NCBI GenBank assembly: GCA_977006965.1
Contig: OZ345363.1
Location: 2,728,001-2,792,000, forward strand
Source: Phymatolithon calcareum
Lineage: Eukaryota; Rhodophyta; Florideophyceae; Hapalidiales
Reading direction: 5' to 3'
DNA length: 64,000 nt
Position numbers and translations under genes: made by a program. The notes under the pieces were generated by a model. That model was given only the letters and a program-made list of their open reading frames with translations. It was not told the origin of the DNA and did no database searches. This document shows positions 21,259-31,690 of this stretch, piece by piece (the first letter of the stretch is position 1; the number at the start of each line of letters is the position of its first letter).

Positions 21259-21863
21259 TCTGATATCTTTCAATTCACCATTCCACTCCGCCATACCGAT
21301 TGAATTCAAGCTCAATTTGAGCTTCCTACCGTGGATCAAGACGTTCACCTCGCTCGTCGGCTCATACGCTTTCTACGTATGTTCTCCCTTCATATGTTTC
21401 ATTTGTCATCGCTACACTCATCATTGTTCAAGGTGTCACCCAAGAGGAACAGTAATTCCTTTGCATCCGTTTTTGGGCGCAACTCATGGTAAGGCACAAT
21501 ATTGTTACCCATATGGGTACAATACAAGAAATTGTTTCTCTTCCTGTAATCAGTCGTTCCGTTTAATCTCTTGTCAAGGCTTTGTGTGCATTCTCTACGT
21601 GATAGTCGCGCGCATTTGCGCAGACACATCATCATCCGTTTCATATACCATATGAATCGAGATGCACCGCTAGCTCGTCTACTTGATTCAATGAATCCAG
21701 AAGTAGTATAAGTAGCAGCACCATCAATAAACTTGACAAGCAAGGACTTGTCAACAATCATCGATCTACAACTTGTCACACTCAATCACCACCTCTACAT
21801 CCAGCAACACGCAGCCGCCGTTCTAATCACTGTTCAATGGGGCTAAACAGTTCCGGACTCTCA
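21161..21863 (+). repeat. 3' LTR of copia element (703 bp)
   Basis: Same ends as the 5' LTR, preceded by the purine tract at 21150-21160 and followed by the AATAT duplication. The gag-pol stop codon lies inside it. Confidence 0.95.
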
Positions 21864-21868
21864 AATAT

Positions 21869-22043
21869 CGGATATATTCGGAGCAGCAGCAGAGGTAACC
21901 TGAACCGTACGCAAGAACTTAACTAAGCATTAACTGGACTCAGGAGAAATTTTAACGGAAAAGGCATTGGACTCCTTACAACTCTACAGCGTCACGTCAC
22001 CTTAATTGATAGTCCAGTATTAGGGACCAGGCGATCTAATAGA
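21869..22043. other. Junction between copia and LINE, probably decayed LINE sequence
   Basis: Short stretch with no readable frame, immediately upstream of recognisable RT sequence. Confidence 0.3.
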
Positions 22044-23612
22044 ATGAGCAAGTTCCGAAACGAGGTTTCAAGAGGTATGATATCATACTTGTTCTGTCCT
22101 CCAGTAGTTTTTCTGAACCTATGCGAGGTGATCGAGGCTTTCTTGAAACCGTCCTGGGTATCAACGATTGGTGATCCCCAGCAAAAGTGGTTTCTAATCG
22201 ACAGGGGAGTACCTCAGGGACCCCCGCTGAGCCCAAGTTTGTATAATCTATTCATGGACGAATTCGCAGAATTAGCCAAGTTCCAAGGGATGTTGCCGAC
22301 GTGGCAGCAGTTCTTTTCGCGGACGACGTGCTCCTAACGGAAAAATCACCAGTCGGACTACAGAGACTGTTAAATATTTCTTCGCAATGGGCAAGAGATA
22401 GACAATTGAGGTGGAACGCGAAAGCCGGGAAGAGCGAAGTTCTTCTCTCCGAAGGCACAAGATCAACCACATTCAAGCTTTCTGGGAAAACGCTGACAAA
22501 AGTCAAATAATTCCCATACCTTGGCATATCACTCAGCAGTGAGGGAGTTACCGACAAGAAAATGCTTGAACGCACCCGACAGGCCAAGATAGCAGTGTAT
22601 CAGCTGATATCCCTTGGTGTAACAGCCCGGGGACTCAGCCCCTTAAAAGAAATCAAGATGTACAAGGCTTTCATACAGCCAAGATGGGAATATGCTATGC
22701 ACCTGACGCCATGGACGACAAGAGTTCAAACAGCTTTTGCAGACGTGGAGAAGACTTTTTTCGGACAAGTATTTGGTCCAATCGCAAAAAATCGACCCGC
22801 GAGACTTCGTCTTCTCTGTCGGATACATAATGCGGAAGACAGAAGACTTGTTCTAGCGTTACGAATGCTTGAACGAGCCAGAACAAGGAAAATGGACTTG
22901 CTCGCAGTCCCAAGAGAGGAAAGAGACGTTGCGGAATTGCAATGGGTGTGGCGTGACATATCATCAATGTTACATCACGACCTATTCGAGACGGCACTAA
23001 CCTATCTTAAGCAGCGAGTTTCAGCAAAATCGTTGAGGGACCTGCTCTTTAAAGGCGAAGGAGACGGCTTGGAGGCGAGCAGAAAGAGGAAAATTCCTTA
23101 TGATATTCCCGGGTCTACTCCCGCCATCATCAGACTACCGAAAGCACGTCACCGCCAATTGGCGATTAAATGGGCATTCGGACGTTTTCCCCCATTGAGT
23201 ACCACACTTCTGGAAGACAAATTCGGTGAAATCGTACCAACTCTCATGAACAAGCTCGAAGTGTACCTTCAAAGATATCGACTAACAGAAGAGGAGACTA
23301 GTGAGACTGAAAAGGCACTTGACAAAGTACTATTCCTCACAATCGTCTTTTATGACGACATGGAATAGACCAAGACAAAATAGAACGGCGACGCTGAGAT
23401 TCCTACGAACAGGACAAGTGGACTCTAAGCTTTTCCCTCCACCTTCTCTGGAGGAGGGTTTTTGCAGCTAGGGCTACGACGATAGCAACGAGCCCGGGTT
23501 TTGCGGGCTTTAACAGAGTAACGGAGCTACCATGGTAGTAGCATCTGAAACGCATCTCCCTTGCAGTCTTATGAGTGTTTCTGAGGGCGTTTAATAAATT
23601 CAAAATTCATAA
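22044..23612 (+). mobile_element. LINE family E copy: RT palm to C-terminus plus 3' UTR
   Basis: Plus-strand remnants of ORF2. First comes RGVPQGPPLSPSLYN (RT motif B, 22206-22250). A frameshift near 22300 follows, then FADDV (catalytic motif C, 22313-22327). There is one stop at 22508, then a 268-codon open stretch (22562-23368) with the thumb and C-terminal domain (ARHRQLAIKWAFGRFPPLST). The non-coding tail 23369-23612 ends GAGGGCGTTTAATAAATTC. That tail recurs at 56903-57105 and in shorter form at 36278-36363. Motif A and everything upstream are missing, so the copy is dead. Minus-strand frames here (such as 23403-23603) are shadows of the tail. Confidence 0.85.
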
Positions 23613-23613
23613 A

Positions 23614-23658
23614 AAAGTAGTTTTTCTGAGTCTGTGGGGCTTTAAAGTAGTTTTTCTG
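23614..23658 (+). mobile_element. Ultra-short LINE tail insertion flanked by a 15-bp duplication
   Basis: AAAGTAGTTTTTCTG occurs at 23614-23628 and again at 23644-23658. Between the copies lies only AGTCTGTGGGGCTTT, which is the extreme 3' end of LINE family B (followed there by AAATAAAC). This is the smallest LINE insertion I can delimit in the window. Confidence 0.72.
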
Positions 23659-23859
23659 TGAGTTTCTTGATAGGATATCTCTTGGAATACTGTCGTATAA
23701 AAGGGTGAAGGGAAAGCATGGGGCCCACTGGTCACATTTCCTATGAGGCTCAGGGTCGCAGCTCAGTTGACGCCTTGCCTATTCCATGTCGCCGTGATTG
23801 GAACTCAACATTGACAATCACAAACCCAGTGACAATTAGCCCAACGCCATGTAAGGAAT

Positions 23860-24130
23860 CGGGAATTCATTCATTCTTTCGTTTTGCCTTTTCCCCTAGT
23901 GGGGCTAGCCGCGATTCGAGGGCCTAAGTTTCTTCCACGATATCCTATCCTTAGCAGTTGGACTGCGGCTTTCACGTTTAGTGCAGGTGCGTCATCAAAG
24001 ATTGCTTCTGGCGCTGGTCTGACGCTTTGTAGCAGCACATGGCGGAACAGGCATCATCTATGGTGGGTGTCCTGGTTTCGTCGGCTATTGGTCTTGCCGT
24101 TATTCTCGATAGCATCTTAGCACCTGTTAA
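23860..24130 (-). repeat. Dispersed short element, related copy at 46.68-46.78 kb
   Basis: The plus strand at 23868-23960 (TTCATTCATTC, GCCTTTTCCCCTAGTGG, GATTCGAGGG, AAGTTTC) matches the reverse complement of 46680-46775. The shared tail, GCTAG-CCACTAGGGGAAAAGGCAAAA plus GAATGAAT, resembles the SINE tails at 6.04 and 11.29 kb. The 5' limit is uncertain. Confidence 0.5.
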
Positions 24131-24863
24131 CTTGACTTTATTCCACATCGGTTCTGTCAGCTTCAATTGTCCATAGCCGTATAGGAGATTGCATATAACA
24201 AAGTAGCCAGAAAGACGGAGACGTAGACCTGAAAATAAGGTATTGACAAGGTCAGCTTGCCTGCAAAATAATCAAGTAATACGGAAAGAGGTATAATCAA
24301 GCTCAATCCAATACTACCGACAAGGGCTGACGTCAACGAAACAGACTTTGCTCATAGACAATCCAAAATAAATGATCCGATAGCAGCATTGAGCAATACC
24401 AGAACGAGAACGTGCCTACTGGTGTCGCGAAATTTCGGTTTCGAGCTTATTATTGAGACCGGCTAGGGGTACTCGCAATGAGCAACTTTTGAGCCGTTAT
24501 GTTCTCATCGAGGTCTAAGGTCAAGGACCTTATCCCTCGGTATCGTAGTGAAGCAAACTTCGATGGTTGTTTTCTTACTTGCTTGCCGAACTCCATCTAC
24601 GGATCAGTTCGGCGGCTTTCATAGTGTTCTGCGAAGAGCACAAGGAAATCATAACATCGCCTAAGCTTACGTGGTGCTCCAATTCCGTACCCTACAAGAG
24701 ATATTCCTAGGGTTGGACATTGCGCGCAAGTGGAAAATTCGATGAAATAAGGAAATGCAAGTAAGAAACCGTATGACCCCCTTGTGAATCGCTTGGATAC
24801 AGTTTCGTGTAACTATAGTAAAGCGCTCGTGTTGCGGAGTCAATGGCTTCCTTTTCGTTTCTG
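24131..24863. other. Unassigned
   Basis: AT-rich, no long frame, no recognised repeat end. Confidence 0.35.
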
Positions 24864-24875
24864 AATTTCACTTCG

Positions 24876-26448
24876 GGGATATGTGATGTTTTATTTTAAA
24901 AGCTCCCAAAACCTCAATTTGAGTAACAGGGCTGTCGCGTATACAACGCGAGCGCTTGATAGCAACAGAAACAGGAGCAGCAGCTCCACAGCGGACACCA
25001 GCCGCTACTTTACTTCACTTCAACCTCGTTCGCCAAACCGAGCAGACAGCTCGATTAAACACAGCAACACCAACCGACCAACACAGATCGATAACACAGC
25101 TGTAGAACCCACACCCCCAGGTTCCTTCTTCCTTGTTCTAGCCCGTCCATGGTCCGCGCTTAAATACCTTCCACACCCACGACACGCGGGGAACTGCCCC
25201 GGCATCCTTCAGGGGTATGGCAGCGGTCGCGTGAGCGCACAGCGACCGCACCAGAGCGACAAACATGTGCTCAAAACATCCCGTGCGCAACGGAAACGCC
25301 AACCGGAAATCCCCTTCCGGTACTCAATTCAGGGCCACTGGCGCATGCGGTCGAAACGCGCGCCGCCCATTAAATACTCTCGTACACGACCGTGAAACTC
25401 ACGTCGCCATCGCGCCACTGCCGTGAGCGCTAGCGCCGCCTCTTGCAAGATTCAGACCGACGTGCCCAATTCACTGTGTCAGTCCGCCCTGCGCATCCCA
25501 AGCCGTCATTCCCGCATTCCCACGGCCGTCCACACGCCGCCTCGCGTATGCCACTCGCATGGGCGCCACGAGTAAATTGTCGAGATAGCAAGCGCGGGGA
25601 ATCACGGTTAGCTACCGAAGTCCATACGAGAGCAATTCCAACAGTTCCACGATTAGGTTGACCGTTACCCGCTCGACTGACACGTATGACACCCGCGACG
25701 GCCTTGCTTACAAGTACCAGGTTTCTTATACGCAACAGGGCCGCTTCTCACTCTTCCATACTCTATGCTTCTCAAATCTCCATAATTCGAATTTCTCACG
25801 AGAAAGCCTTTAGCATTTATATTCAGTCTCTTGGTCTATTTCCGTGGATCGCACTACTCGTTCGAGCGCTAAGAGCGCAATCAGAGCACAGATCCCAAAG
25901 TATGTCGCCAAGGTTGATTTTCTCCACAGTGGGCCTCTGTTGAATATCTCTCCTAGGCACCGCAGGCGCGTCTTTCTGTCTCTTATATGTAGCACTCCTG
26001 GTAGCTTGTTCGGCTTGTCTACGGAGATTTTTATTATCCGCCCATCTTCCTCCTCCTTCCAGCCTTTCACGATTTCCTCTACTCGGCGCTGCTTGCGCAC
26101 CTGGCCGTCTTCCGCTTGTTTTAACGCCCCTTTAAGGTCCTCCTGTTCTCTGAGATATCCGATATCCTTTGCTACGTCTCACAAATCCTCTTCTCTTCCT
26201 CTATCTTCTTCTGCCTCTTCCAGGTACTTCTTCCCTCTGACCAGGCTCAAAGCGAACCTTTCAGCCTGGTGTGCTCTCTTCATCCCCGGGCTGACGAGTC
26301 GGCACAGCTCACGCATCCTCTCTCTTCCGTGTTCGGCATATTTCCCAAATTCGTACATGTAGAAAACACCTTCTGCTGCTTCGATCGAAGCGTGTAATCG
26401 CTTAGTCTTCGGGGTCAGGTGGATGGCATACTCCCATTTGGGGAGAAG
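24876..26448 (-). mobile_element. LINE family A copy carrying a solo LTR
   Basis: Bracketed by AATTTCACTTCG at 24864-24875 and 26449-26460 (12-bp target duplication). The minus strand encodes PKWEYAIHLTPKTKRL, YEFGKYAEHGRERMRELCRL, KLPGVLHIRDRKTRLRCLGEIFNRGPLWRKS and the distal block FGICALIALLALERV. The tail reads GAGGTTTTGGGAGCTTTTAAA to ATATCCCC at 24876. The 805-bp solo LTR sits in the tail at 24933-25737. Without it the LINE is about 770 bp and strongly 5' truncated. Confidence 0.88.
24933..25737. mobile_element. Solo LTR (805 bp) inside a LINE tail
   Basis: Begins TGTCGCGTATA, ends TATACGCAACA (imperfect inverted ends, TG...CA) and is flanked by GGGC at 24929-24932 and 25738-25741. LINE tail sequence resumes correctly on both sides (GAGTAACAGGGC, then CCGCTTCTCAC). 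GC-rich relative to its surroundings. The reading frame 24883-25395 begins in the LINE and crosses the junction, so it is not a gene. No internal element sequence remains, so I infer LTR-LTR recombination. A short TIR transposon is the alternative. Confidence 0.7.
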
Positions 26449-26460
26449 AATTTCACTTCG

Positions 26461-27220
26461 ATGATTACCAGCATTCATCATGTTTCCCCTCTCAAGTTTT
26501 CTCGATTGCCATCTCATTTCTTATATCGATTTACGAACTGGGGAGCACAAATGGCTCCAATCCCAAAAAATTCAACAGCGGTAGACCAGGCCAGGCTCCG
26601 GGAGCTTGCCCAATATTGGGAGCCTGGCTCCCAATATTGGGCAAACATTCCAAATAAAGCAAAAAACTATGCCCATATCCACTCCTTTCTCATCACCGGC
26701 AAAGTACTTCTTTCTTTCTTTTACTGTGGGATTTCTCGAAGCTGATGGAGCAACTCCGCATCCTTACGGCTCTAGTAGACCTTAACAGATACGAGTGGTA
26801 CTTGATGTCACAACAGCTGTCCAATCTGCACAAGGTGCAGACCATGGTCCAGCTTAACATCCATATCGCTACGCAGCCAATCTTCATTCGCCGTCCTTCA
26901 AAGGGACTTCAAAACCGTCGCGTACGTGCCAAACAAAAACGCAGCCGCTACGTATAGACCTTCCCCGATTAGTGCAGCATTGCCTCGTTTGCCGTCACGA
27001 TGACTGATGATTGCATTGCATTGCCCACAATTTCCATTACAAAGGAAAACTTTTCGGGTGCCCTATTCACACGCAGAGAGGACTAGCAATTTCTCATTTT
27101 TCAAAAGCTTGAGGATCTGCACGCCCACCTATATCTTTCACTTTTAAAGACGATGATTGGTTAATCTGTTGGCACTAAGCAACGGAGTGTCTGCCTTTTG
27201 GAATTATGGCCATGCCAGCA
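26461..27220. other. Unassigned intergenic DNA
   Basis: Apart from the hairpin at 26608-26642, nothing is recognised. Short frames only. Confidence 0.35.
26608..26642. repeat. Perfect hairpin: 15-bp stem, 5-nt loop
   Basis: GCCCAATATTGGGAG (26608-26622) and its exact reverse complement (26628-26642) are separated by CCTGG. The stem itself contains the palindrome CCCAATATTGGG. Confidence 0.85.
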
Positions 27221-27236
27221 GAGCAGTAAAATAGAA

Positions 27237-27500
27237 GAAGAAGAAAGGTAGATTTTTATTTATAAGTTACCAACGCATCTGCTGACGTTTGGGGCAACAT
27301 TCCTAGGGCCGAAAGGTTTTGGCTGGATTCTGTCTATCGAAGAGTTTCTTTTCTTTTAGTGTAATACTATTCAATGGACTACAAAAACCCACCTCTGGTC
27401 TCTTTCGGGACCTCGAGGGGGAAAATTACACCCTGTCCTGCGCCACCCTTTGATTTCAAGTTGCGGGCAATCCTTACCTGTCCACAGCCTGGAACATGGA
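27237..27500 (-). mobile_element. LINE family C 3' fragment with target duplication
   Basis: GAGCAGTAAAATAGAA (27221-27236) and GAGCATTAAAATGGAA (27501-27516) flank a minus-strand family C tail. The tail has CCAGGCTGTGGACAGGTAAG, then GGGACCTCGAGG on the opposite strand, and the CGTCAGCAGATGCGTTGG block before the T/A-rich end. Confidence 0.82.
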
Positions 27501-27638
27501 GAGCATTAAAATGGAAAGCACAGAGCGACACCTGAAAATCTACAAACCAGACTTCATCGTCGGTTTCACCTATAGGAATTCCTGTCTCTATCGAGCAAGG
27601 AACGCTCAAGAAATTATCGGTAGAGACCTTTGTTTACT

Positions 27639-28745
27639 TTAAAAAACTACTGGCGTTCCGTCCGAAGTGGAGGCATAGGTCTTCGTGTCAACAATTTCGC
27701 CATCTGGAGCAATCAAGTCCATAGTATCGCCTCCGTTGTTCAAAATAGGACCTCCATCCAACAGAACATAAAGTGTCCCTCCCGCCGGTACAACCCCAGA
27801 AAGATCTTTCACGTTCATGGCAGTGTCCCGCAATATCCAGCATCTCAAGTTGATGTCAACTGACGCGTTATTTCTGATCGTGATTGCTTCATTACCATGT
27901 TCATCACCTGCGGGGTTTGGCAGAGCCTCAATAATTTCAAGATCTTTTGACATAGGAGGAGCGAAGCAGATATATGCATCTTCCCGTACTTGGTCGACAG
28001 TGTATGACACAGTATCTATGACTGTGTCATTGTCGTCGATGAGGTATATGGTGTCTCCGTTGCTATTCAAAAGAAGGCCTGGAATCGTAATTACAATGTC
28101 CTCACCCGCTGCCACCGTTCCAGAAAGAGGTTTTTGGGAACCACTGGCGTCCTTCAGTTTCCAGCCTGACAAATCACCGTCACCGGTTCCGGAGTTGGTG
28201 ATCCCAATCTTTTCGTTGTCAGTGTCGCTACCATCAACTGACGGCATGACGAATGCTATCACAAGGTTTGGTGCAGTAGCGGGCGGGAGCGGGGGCGCTG
28301 GAGCAGGAGCAGGTACATTAGGAGCTTTGTTTTTCTCTATCGGTTTTGGAGTTTTTGTGCTTGACGGGCTCGGAGACGCGGATTTAGATGGCTTGGAAGT
28401 CTGGGATGGGGACGGCGAGGAGGACAGCGATGGGGTTGGAGAAGTCGATGGGGATTGAGATAGAGAGGCTGAAGGTGATGAAGATGGCGATGGAGACGAA
28501 GAGGGGCTACCGAAGATCGGCCATTGTTTAGCAAGGGACCCGACATCAGACGTACTCTGAAAGCCGAAACCCTTGGCAGTGTTGTCCAATGAGTTAAAAT
28601 TGTCCTGAGCCCCAGTCTCACCTTCAAGACTATTGAATGCATCAGTAATAGAATTGTTTGGCAATTCTATGAAAGGCGCTGACAATGTCTGTAGCCACAG
28701 TATGGAAAAGATCAGCCATTTGAGGGCATGTAATGGGTAGCACAT
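27639..28745 (-). CDS. Secreted protein with two lamin-tail-like (LTD) domains
   Basis: 368 residues, intronless. The N-terminus (residues 1-23: LKWLIFSILWLQTLSA core) looks like a signal peptide. A Ser/Pro-rich linker spans about 75-135, followed by a Pro/Ala stretch. Two homologous beta-rich domains follow, about 157-255 and 263-368. Each has the LTD pattern: an I/V-rich strand, NE.I.I.N.. , L.(G)W.L.D, a ...SG.V..G turn, a hydrophobic strand, L.N.GD.I.L.D and a final V.D...Y. LTD domains occur in lamins and in many secreted bacterial and algal proteins, where they are thought to act in binding or surface assembly. The linker would be a good O-glycosylation target. The Ser/Pro-linker shadow frames at 27817-28458 and 28337-28642 are not genes. 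Specific function is unknown. Confidence 0.8.
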   Translation of the reverse strand: MCYPLHALKWLIFSILWLQTLSAPFIELPNNSITDAFNSLEGETGAQDNFNSLDNTAKGFGFQSTSDVGSLAKQWPIFGSPSSSPSPSSSPSASLSQSPSTSPTPSLSSSPSPSQTSKPSKSASPSPSSTKTPKPIEKNKAPNVPAPAPAPPLPPATAPNLVIAFVMPSVDGSDTDNEKIGITNSGTGDGDLSGWKLKDASGSQKPLSGTVAAGEDIVITIPGLLLNSNGDTIYLIDDNDTVIDTVSYTVDQVREDAYICFAPPMSKDLEIIEALPNPAGDEHGNEAITIRNNASVDINLRCWILRDTAMNVKDLSGVVPAGGTLYVLLDGGPILNNGGDTMDLIAPDGEIVDTKTYASTSDGTPVVF

Positions 28746-29278
28746 CGACGAAGTTTTTTGTTTTTGCGCTTGACTTCAGGATGTGAAAGCGTGTGAGACA
28801 AGCGGCGCTTTCATGCCAAGGATCAGTGCGCTGTCGATTAGTCGAAGTTGTCGACTATAGCACCGTAAATGCGATGCGTAAAAATACAACCAGTATGCTC
28901 TAACTCTTATCCTTCAAACTGTAGAAGAGTACAGAATAAAAGAACATAGAATCTCCGTGTATGACCTAAACTGGATGTGGCCCTGCAATATGTCATCACA
29001 TTGCAGGACCTGCATACGCTGTCGGCAATGGGCAGTGGGCCGTTTGCAGAAGTCAGCCACGTTACAGTTAATTATCAGAATGAATAAGGATAAATTCTCG
29101 GTAACGTGGAGCACTGCAAGACTCCCCAACCTTGCATTACGGGCTCATCAACACTTTCTGCTTGTCGGTGTCAGAAATCTGCAAAAACCCAGAAAAAGGT
29201 TTACTCTCCACGCTCCATTCCGAGTCTGAAAAATAGAGTAAACGAGCATGGCTATTCTCGGGTTCTTGACTACAGAAG
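28746..29278. other. Intergenic; promoter side of the LTD gene
   Basis: No repeat family was recognised. The small frames at 28914-29288 have no support. Confidence 0.35.
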
Positions 29279-29287
29279 TTTTTTATA

Positions 29288-29749
29288 GAGGAAATTACTT
29301 ATATACTCACCAAGTTTGCCGTATATACTAATATACTCACTTTGCACAAGTGCTCTTATGACAGTCTCCTAGCTCTGGTCCATCTTACTGGTCCGGTGGA
29401 AACAGTCTGCTCAAACGTGTAGCACCCTAGTACAATATCTCAGCGTTCGACCATTTACATGACCGTTTACATTGTCTGTCGTTAAACAGTTTTAGCTCAA
29501 CTTTTTCGAAGTGTAGCTTGACTCCCCGCAGCAGATTCACTTCTCACGGTCACCCTCGTCAACCGCTTCGAAAGCACGCTCTACCCTACGAGATGGATGG
29601 AAGTTTGTCAGCGACGTTACAAGAGGGTCTCTTTTTGAGAATGGTCATATCATAAGTGCACTTGTGCAAAGTGAGTATATTTGTAAGTACGGCAAACTTA
29701 AGTTTTACTTATATACTCACCAATTGGTGAGTATATAAGTAATTTCCTC
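29288..29749. mobile_element. Mutator-type short element (462 bp) with long inverted repeats
   Basis: Ends are inverted repeats of roughly 80 bp: left 29288-29370, right about 29645-29749. They share GAGGAAATTACTTATATA, TCACC, AGTTTGCCGTA, TACTCACTTTGCACAAGTGC and TTATGA. The right arm has extra sequence forming a palindrome (about 29707-29741, ACTCACCAATTGGTGAGT at its centre). The 9-bp word TTTTTTATA flanks both sides (29279-29287 and 29750-29758). Long TIRs plus a 9-bp duplication point to the Mutator superfamily. There is no transposase, so it is non-autonomous. Confidence 0.78.
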
Positions 29750-30099
29750 TTTTTTATATTATAGAGATAAGATTTCTGCCTTTCAGCATTACTGCCCAAA
29801 AAACTGCCCACACTTTTATTTCCGGCGTTTAGAAGGAAGCGCGCTCTTACGGTAGAGATTGCCTCGTGTTCGCGGTACTGTCGAAAACGATCGATTCGGT
29901 TCATCAAACCAAGTCCCGCTGCCGTTCTCGTCTTACCATTCGAGCGATGCTGCGCAATCTTACATCACTCAACCCTATAATTTACAGCCCTACACGATGA
30001 TCGGGCAAATATCATATCATGAAGCGCTTTTGCAAGATATAAAACGAAACGATACAAGTTGCAGATGCGGACGGTGCGAACGCAACAATTAACTGCACT

Positions 30100-30566
30100 G
30101 TTCCCCAAGGTGAAGCACAGACAACTCGCGCTGCAGTATGCCTGTGGCAGATTCCCACAGGTGTCAACAACAAGTATGACTGAAGAATTCGGCACCAGAG
30201 CCAGAGAGCATATGGAGACCCTTGAACGCACGCTAGCAGGGTACGAACTCGAAGGAGAAAAACGACTGGAAACAGAAAAGGCGCTAGATGAGCTCTTGCT
30301 ATTTAGCAAGACACTCATAGAACGCATGGAGAACGAAGAAGGCCTGTATTAATCCGCAGAATGCAAGGCAAAAAGTGGTCGAGTCCAAGCACCAACAATC
30401 CCGTAGAGGACTGAGATAGGACTACTTTGAGTCCTGAGTTTTCCCGTCTGCCATTCTGGTGGACGTTTTGTGAGCTACGCAAAGGTAGGTAGCACCAGAG
30501 GAAGCCTTGCCCATATCTTCGGAAGTCTGTGGGGCTTTTAAATAAACTTGAAAGGAAAAAAAAAAA
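30100..30566 (+). mobile_element. LINE family B copy (467 bp) inserted in the hAT2 frame
   Basis: ATTAACTGCACT at 30088-30099 and 30567-30578 is the 12-bp target duplication. The copy encodes the ORF2 C-terminal domain (KHRQLALQYACGRFPQVST ... RMENEEGLY, stop at 30350). Its 3' UTR ends GTGGGGCTTTTAAATAAACTTG and a poly(A) run of about 12. Joining the flanks restores one open frame of the interrupted transposase. Confidence 0.92.
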
Positions 30567-31429
30567 ATTAACTGCACTACGGTGTTCAAGAATTGTGCGA
30601 CCCAGTACACAAGTCAGCTCAAAGAAGTTAATGCGGTCACCGTCGAACTACAGATGCCCAATGCGTCTTTGTCTGACTGTCGTTTGGCGCTTAATGCACT
30701 CATCCAAACTGTAGACATGAACAAGAACAAAGCAATGTCCCCGTTTTACTGGGGTAGGCTCGTAACACGCTACATTGCAATTAACGCAATGATTGCCCCT
30801 GATTCTGTGATTGGGTCAGGTTTGGTGAATATTCTATACAATGAAGCGGACACTATGACTAACGCCGAGTGTGCTGCTTCCTTGAAGTTACGGTCGATTA
30901 ATGCAAATATGACCGCTGCTAGAAACGCCTCTTCGAATATGGCTTCGCCGACGGACACCCCTTTCACAAACGCTATGAATTCTCGCGTGACGAAACCCAA
31001 AAGTTAAGTGCAATCCTGGCGTGAGACCAGCACCCAGCAGCTAGCTGAAAAAGGAATTCTGGCGCTTCAGCGAGAAGTTTTTTCATCCATCAATTGGGAA
31101 AGGCCTCTCGAAAAATAGGTTCTGCAGCTTCCTGACTTCTATCTCTGCAAAGGATGTCGAAAGGGAAAAGAAAATAGCCGTTGAGGCTCTTCTTATCCAG
31201 CGGGACGACACACAGTCAGCTGAATTGGAAATAAGGACCGACGGCAGCGTTGGAGAATTTCCCTCCAAATTCGTGCGCGATCTTCATCACGGAGAACGAG
31301 TCTCGGTGAAATGGGATGAAGGCTGGTACCATGCGAAGCTTGAAATTTTCCGAGAACAGCGCCATCATCAGAACGCAACGGTGTCGAAATTTATGACCCG
31401 GCACGGCATTCTTTCATATGGCGACGGGG

Positions 31430-31690
31430 GATATGTGTTGATTTATTTTAAAAGCTCCCACGGCCTCTCTTCAAGAGTAACAGGGCCGCTTTCGCACGAC
31501 TTTCTAAGCTAACGTAGTTTGACTATTCAGTATATCCTTGATTCGTATTTCTCTACCAACAAATGCTCTAGTGTGTCGCTTACATTCATATTCAGTTTCA
31601 GGACTAATCTTGGATGAATATAGAATGCGTTGGAGCGCGACCAGCTCAATCACGGCTGTGACACCAAAGTATGCACCTAGTACTGATTTA
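31430..31690 (-). mobile_element. LINE family A fragment inside LINE D
   Basis: The minus strand carries the distal block FGVTAVIELVALQRILYSS and REIRIKDILNSQTTL, then the tail to ATATCCCC at 31427. Flanks CATATGGCGACGGGG (31415-31429) and CATATGACGTCGGGG (31691-31705) are a 15-bp duplication with two mismatches. The LINE D frame rejoins across it. Confidence 0.85.

Larger units (their letters stand above)
16381..21868 (+). mobile_element. Copia-type LTR retrotransposon, nearly intact, with 5-bp target duplication
   Basis: Complete structure: duplication AATAT (16381-16385 and 21864-21868), two 703-bp LTRs beginning TGAGGAAG and ending CTCTCA, a primer binding site at 17089, one long gag-pol frame, and a polypurine tract AAAGGGGGAAG at 21150-21160. 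The LTRs differ at two positions that I can find (GGATCC/GAATCC and CAGCTGCC/CAGCCGCC), so insertion was recent. The pol order protease-integrase-RT-RNase H is diagnostic of copia. The pol sequence style (SAAETL..., EKRLKVDIAAIREE in RNase H) resembles the GalEa/PyRE group known from marine animals and red algae. Confidence 0.95.

Noticed and set aside
23403-23603. 66-codon minus-strand protein also present at 56862-57095
   Set aside because: Both lie antisense in the same LINE E 3' tail; the conservation is of the repeat.
24883-25395. 170-codon frame
   Set aside because: Starts in a LINE tail and runs across the junction into a solo LTR.
28337-28642. Arg/His-rich minus-strand frame in the LTD gene
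   Set aside because: Shadow of the Ser/Pro linker.
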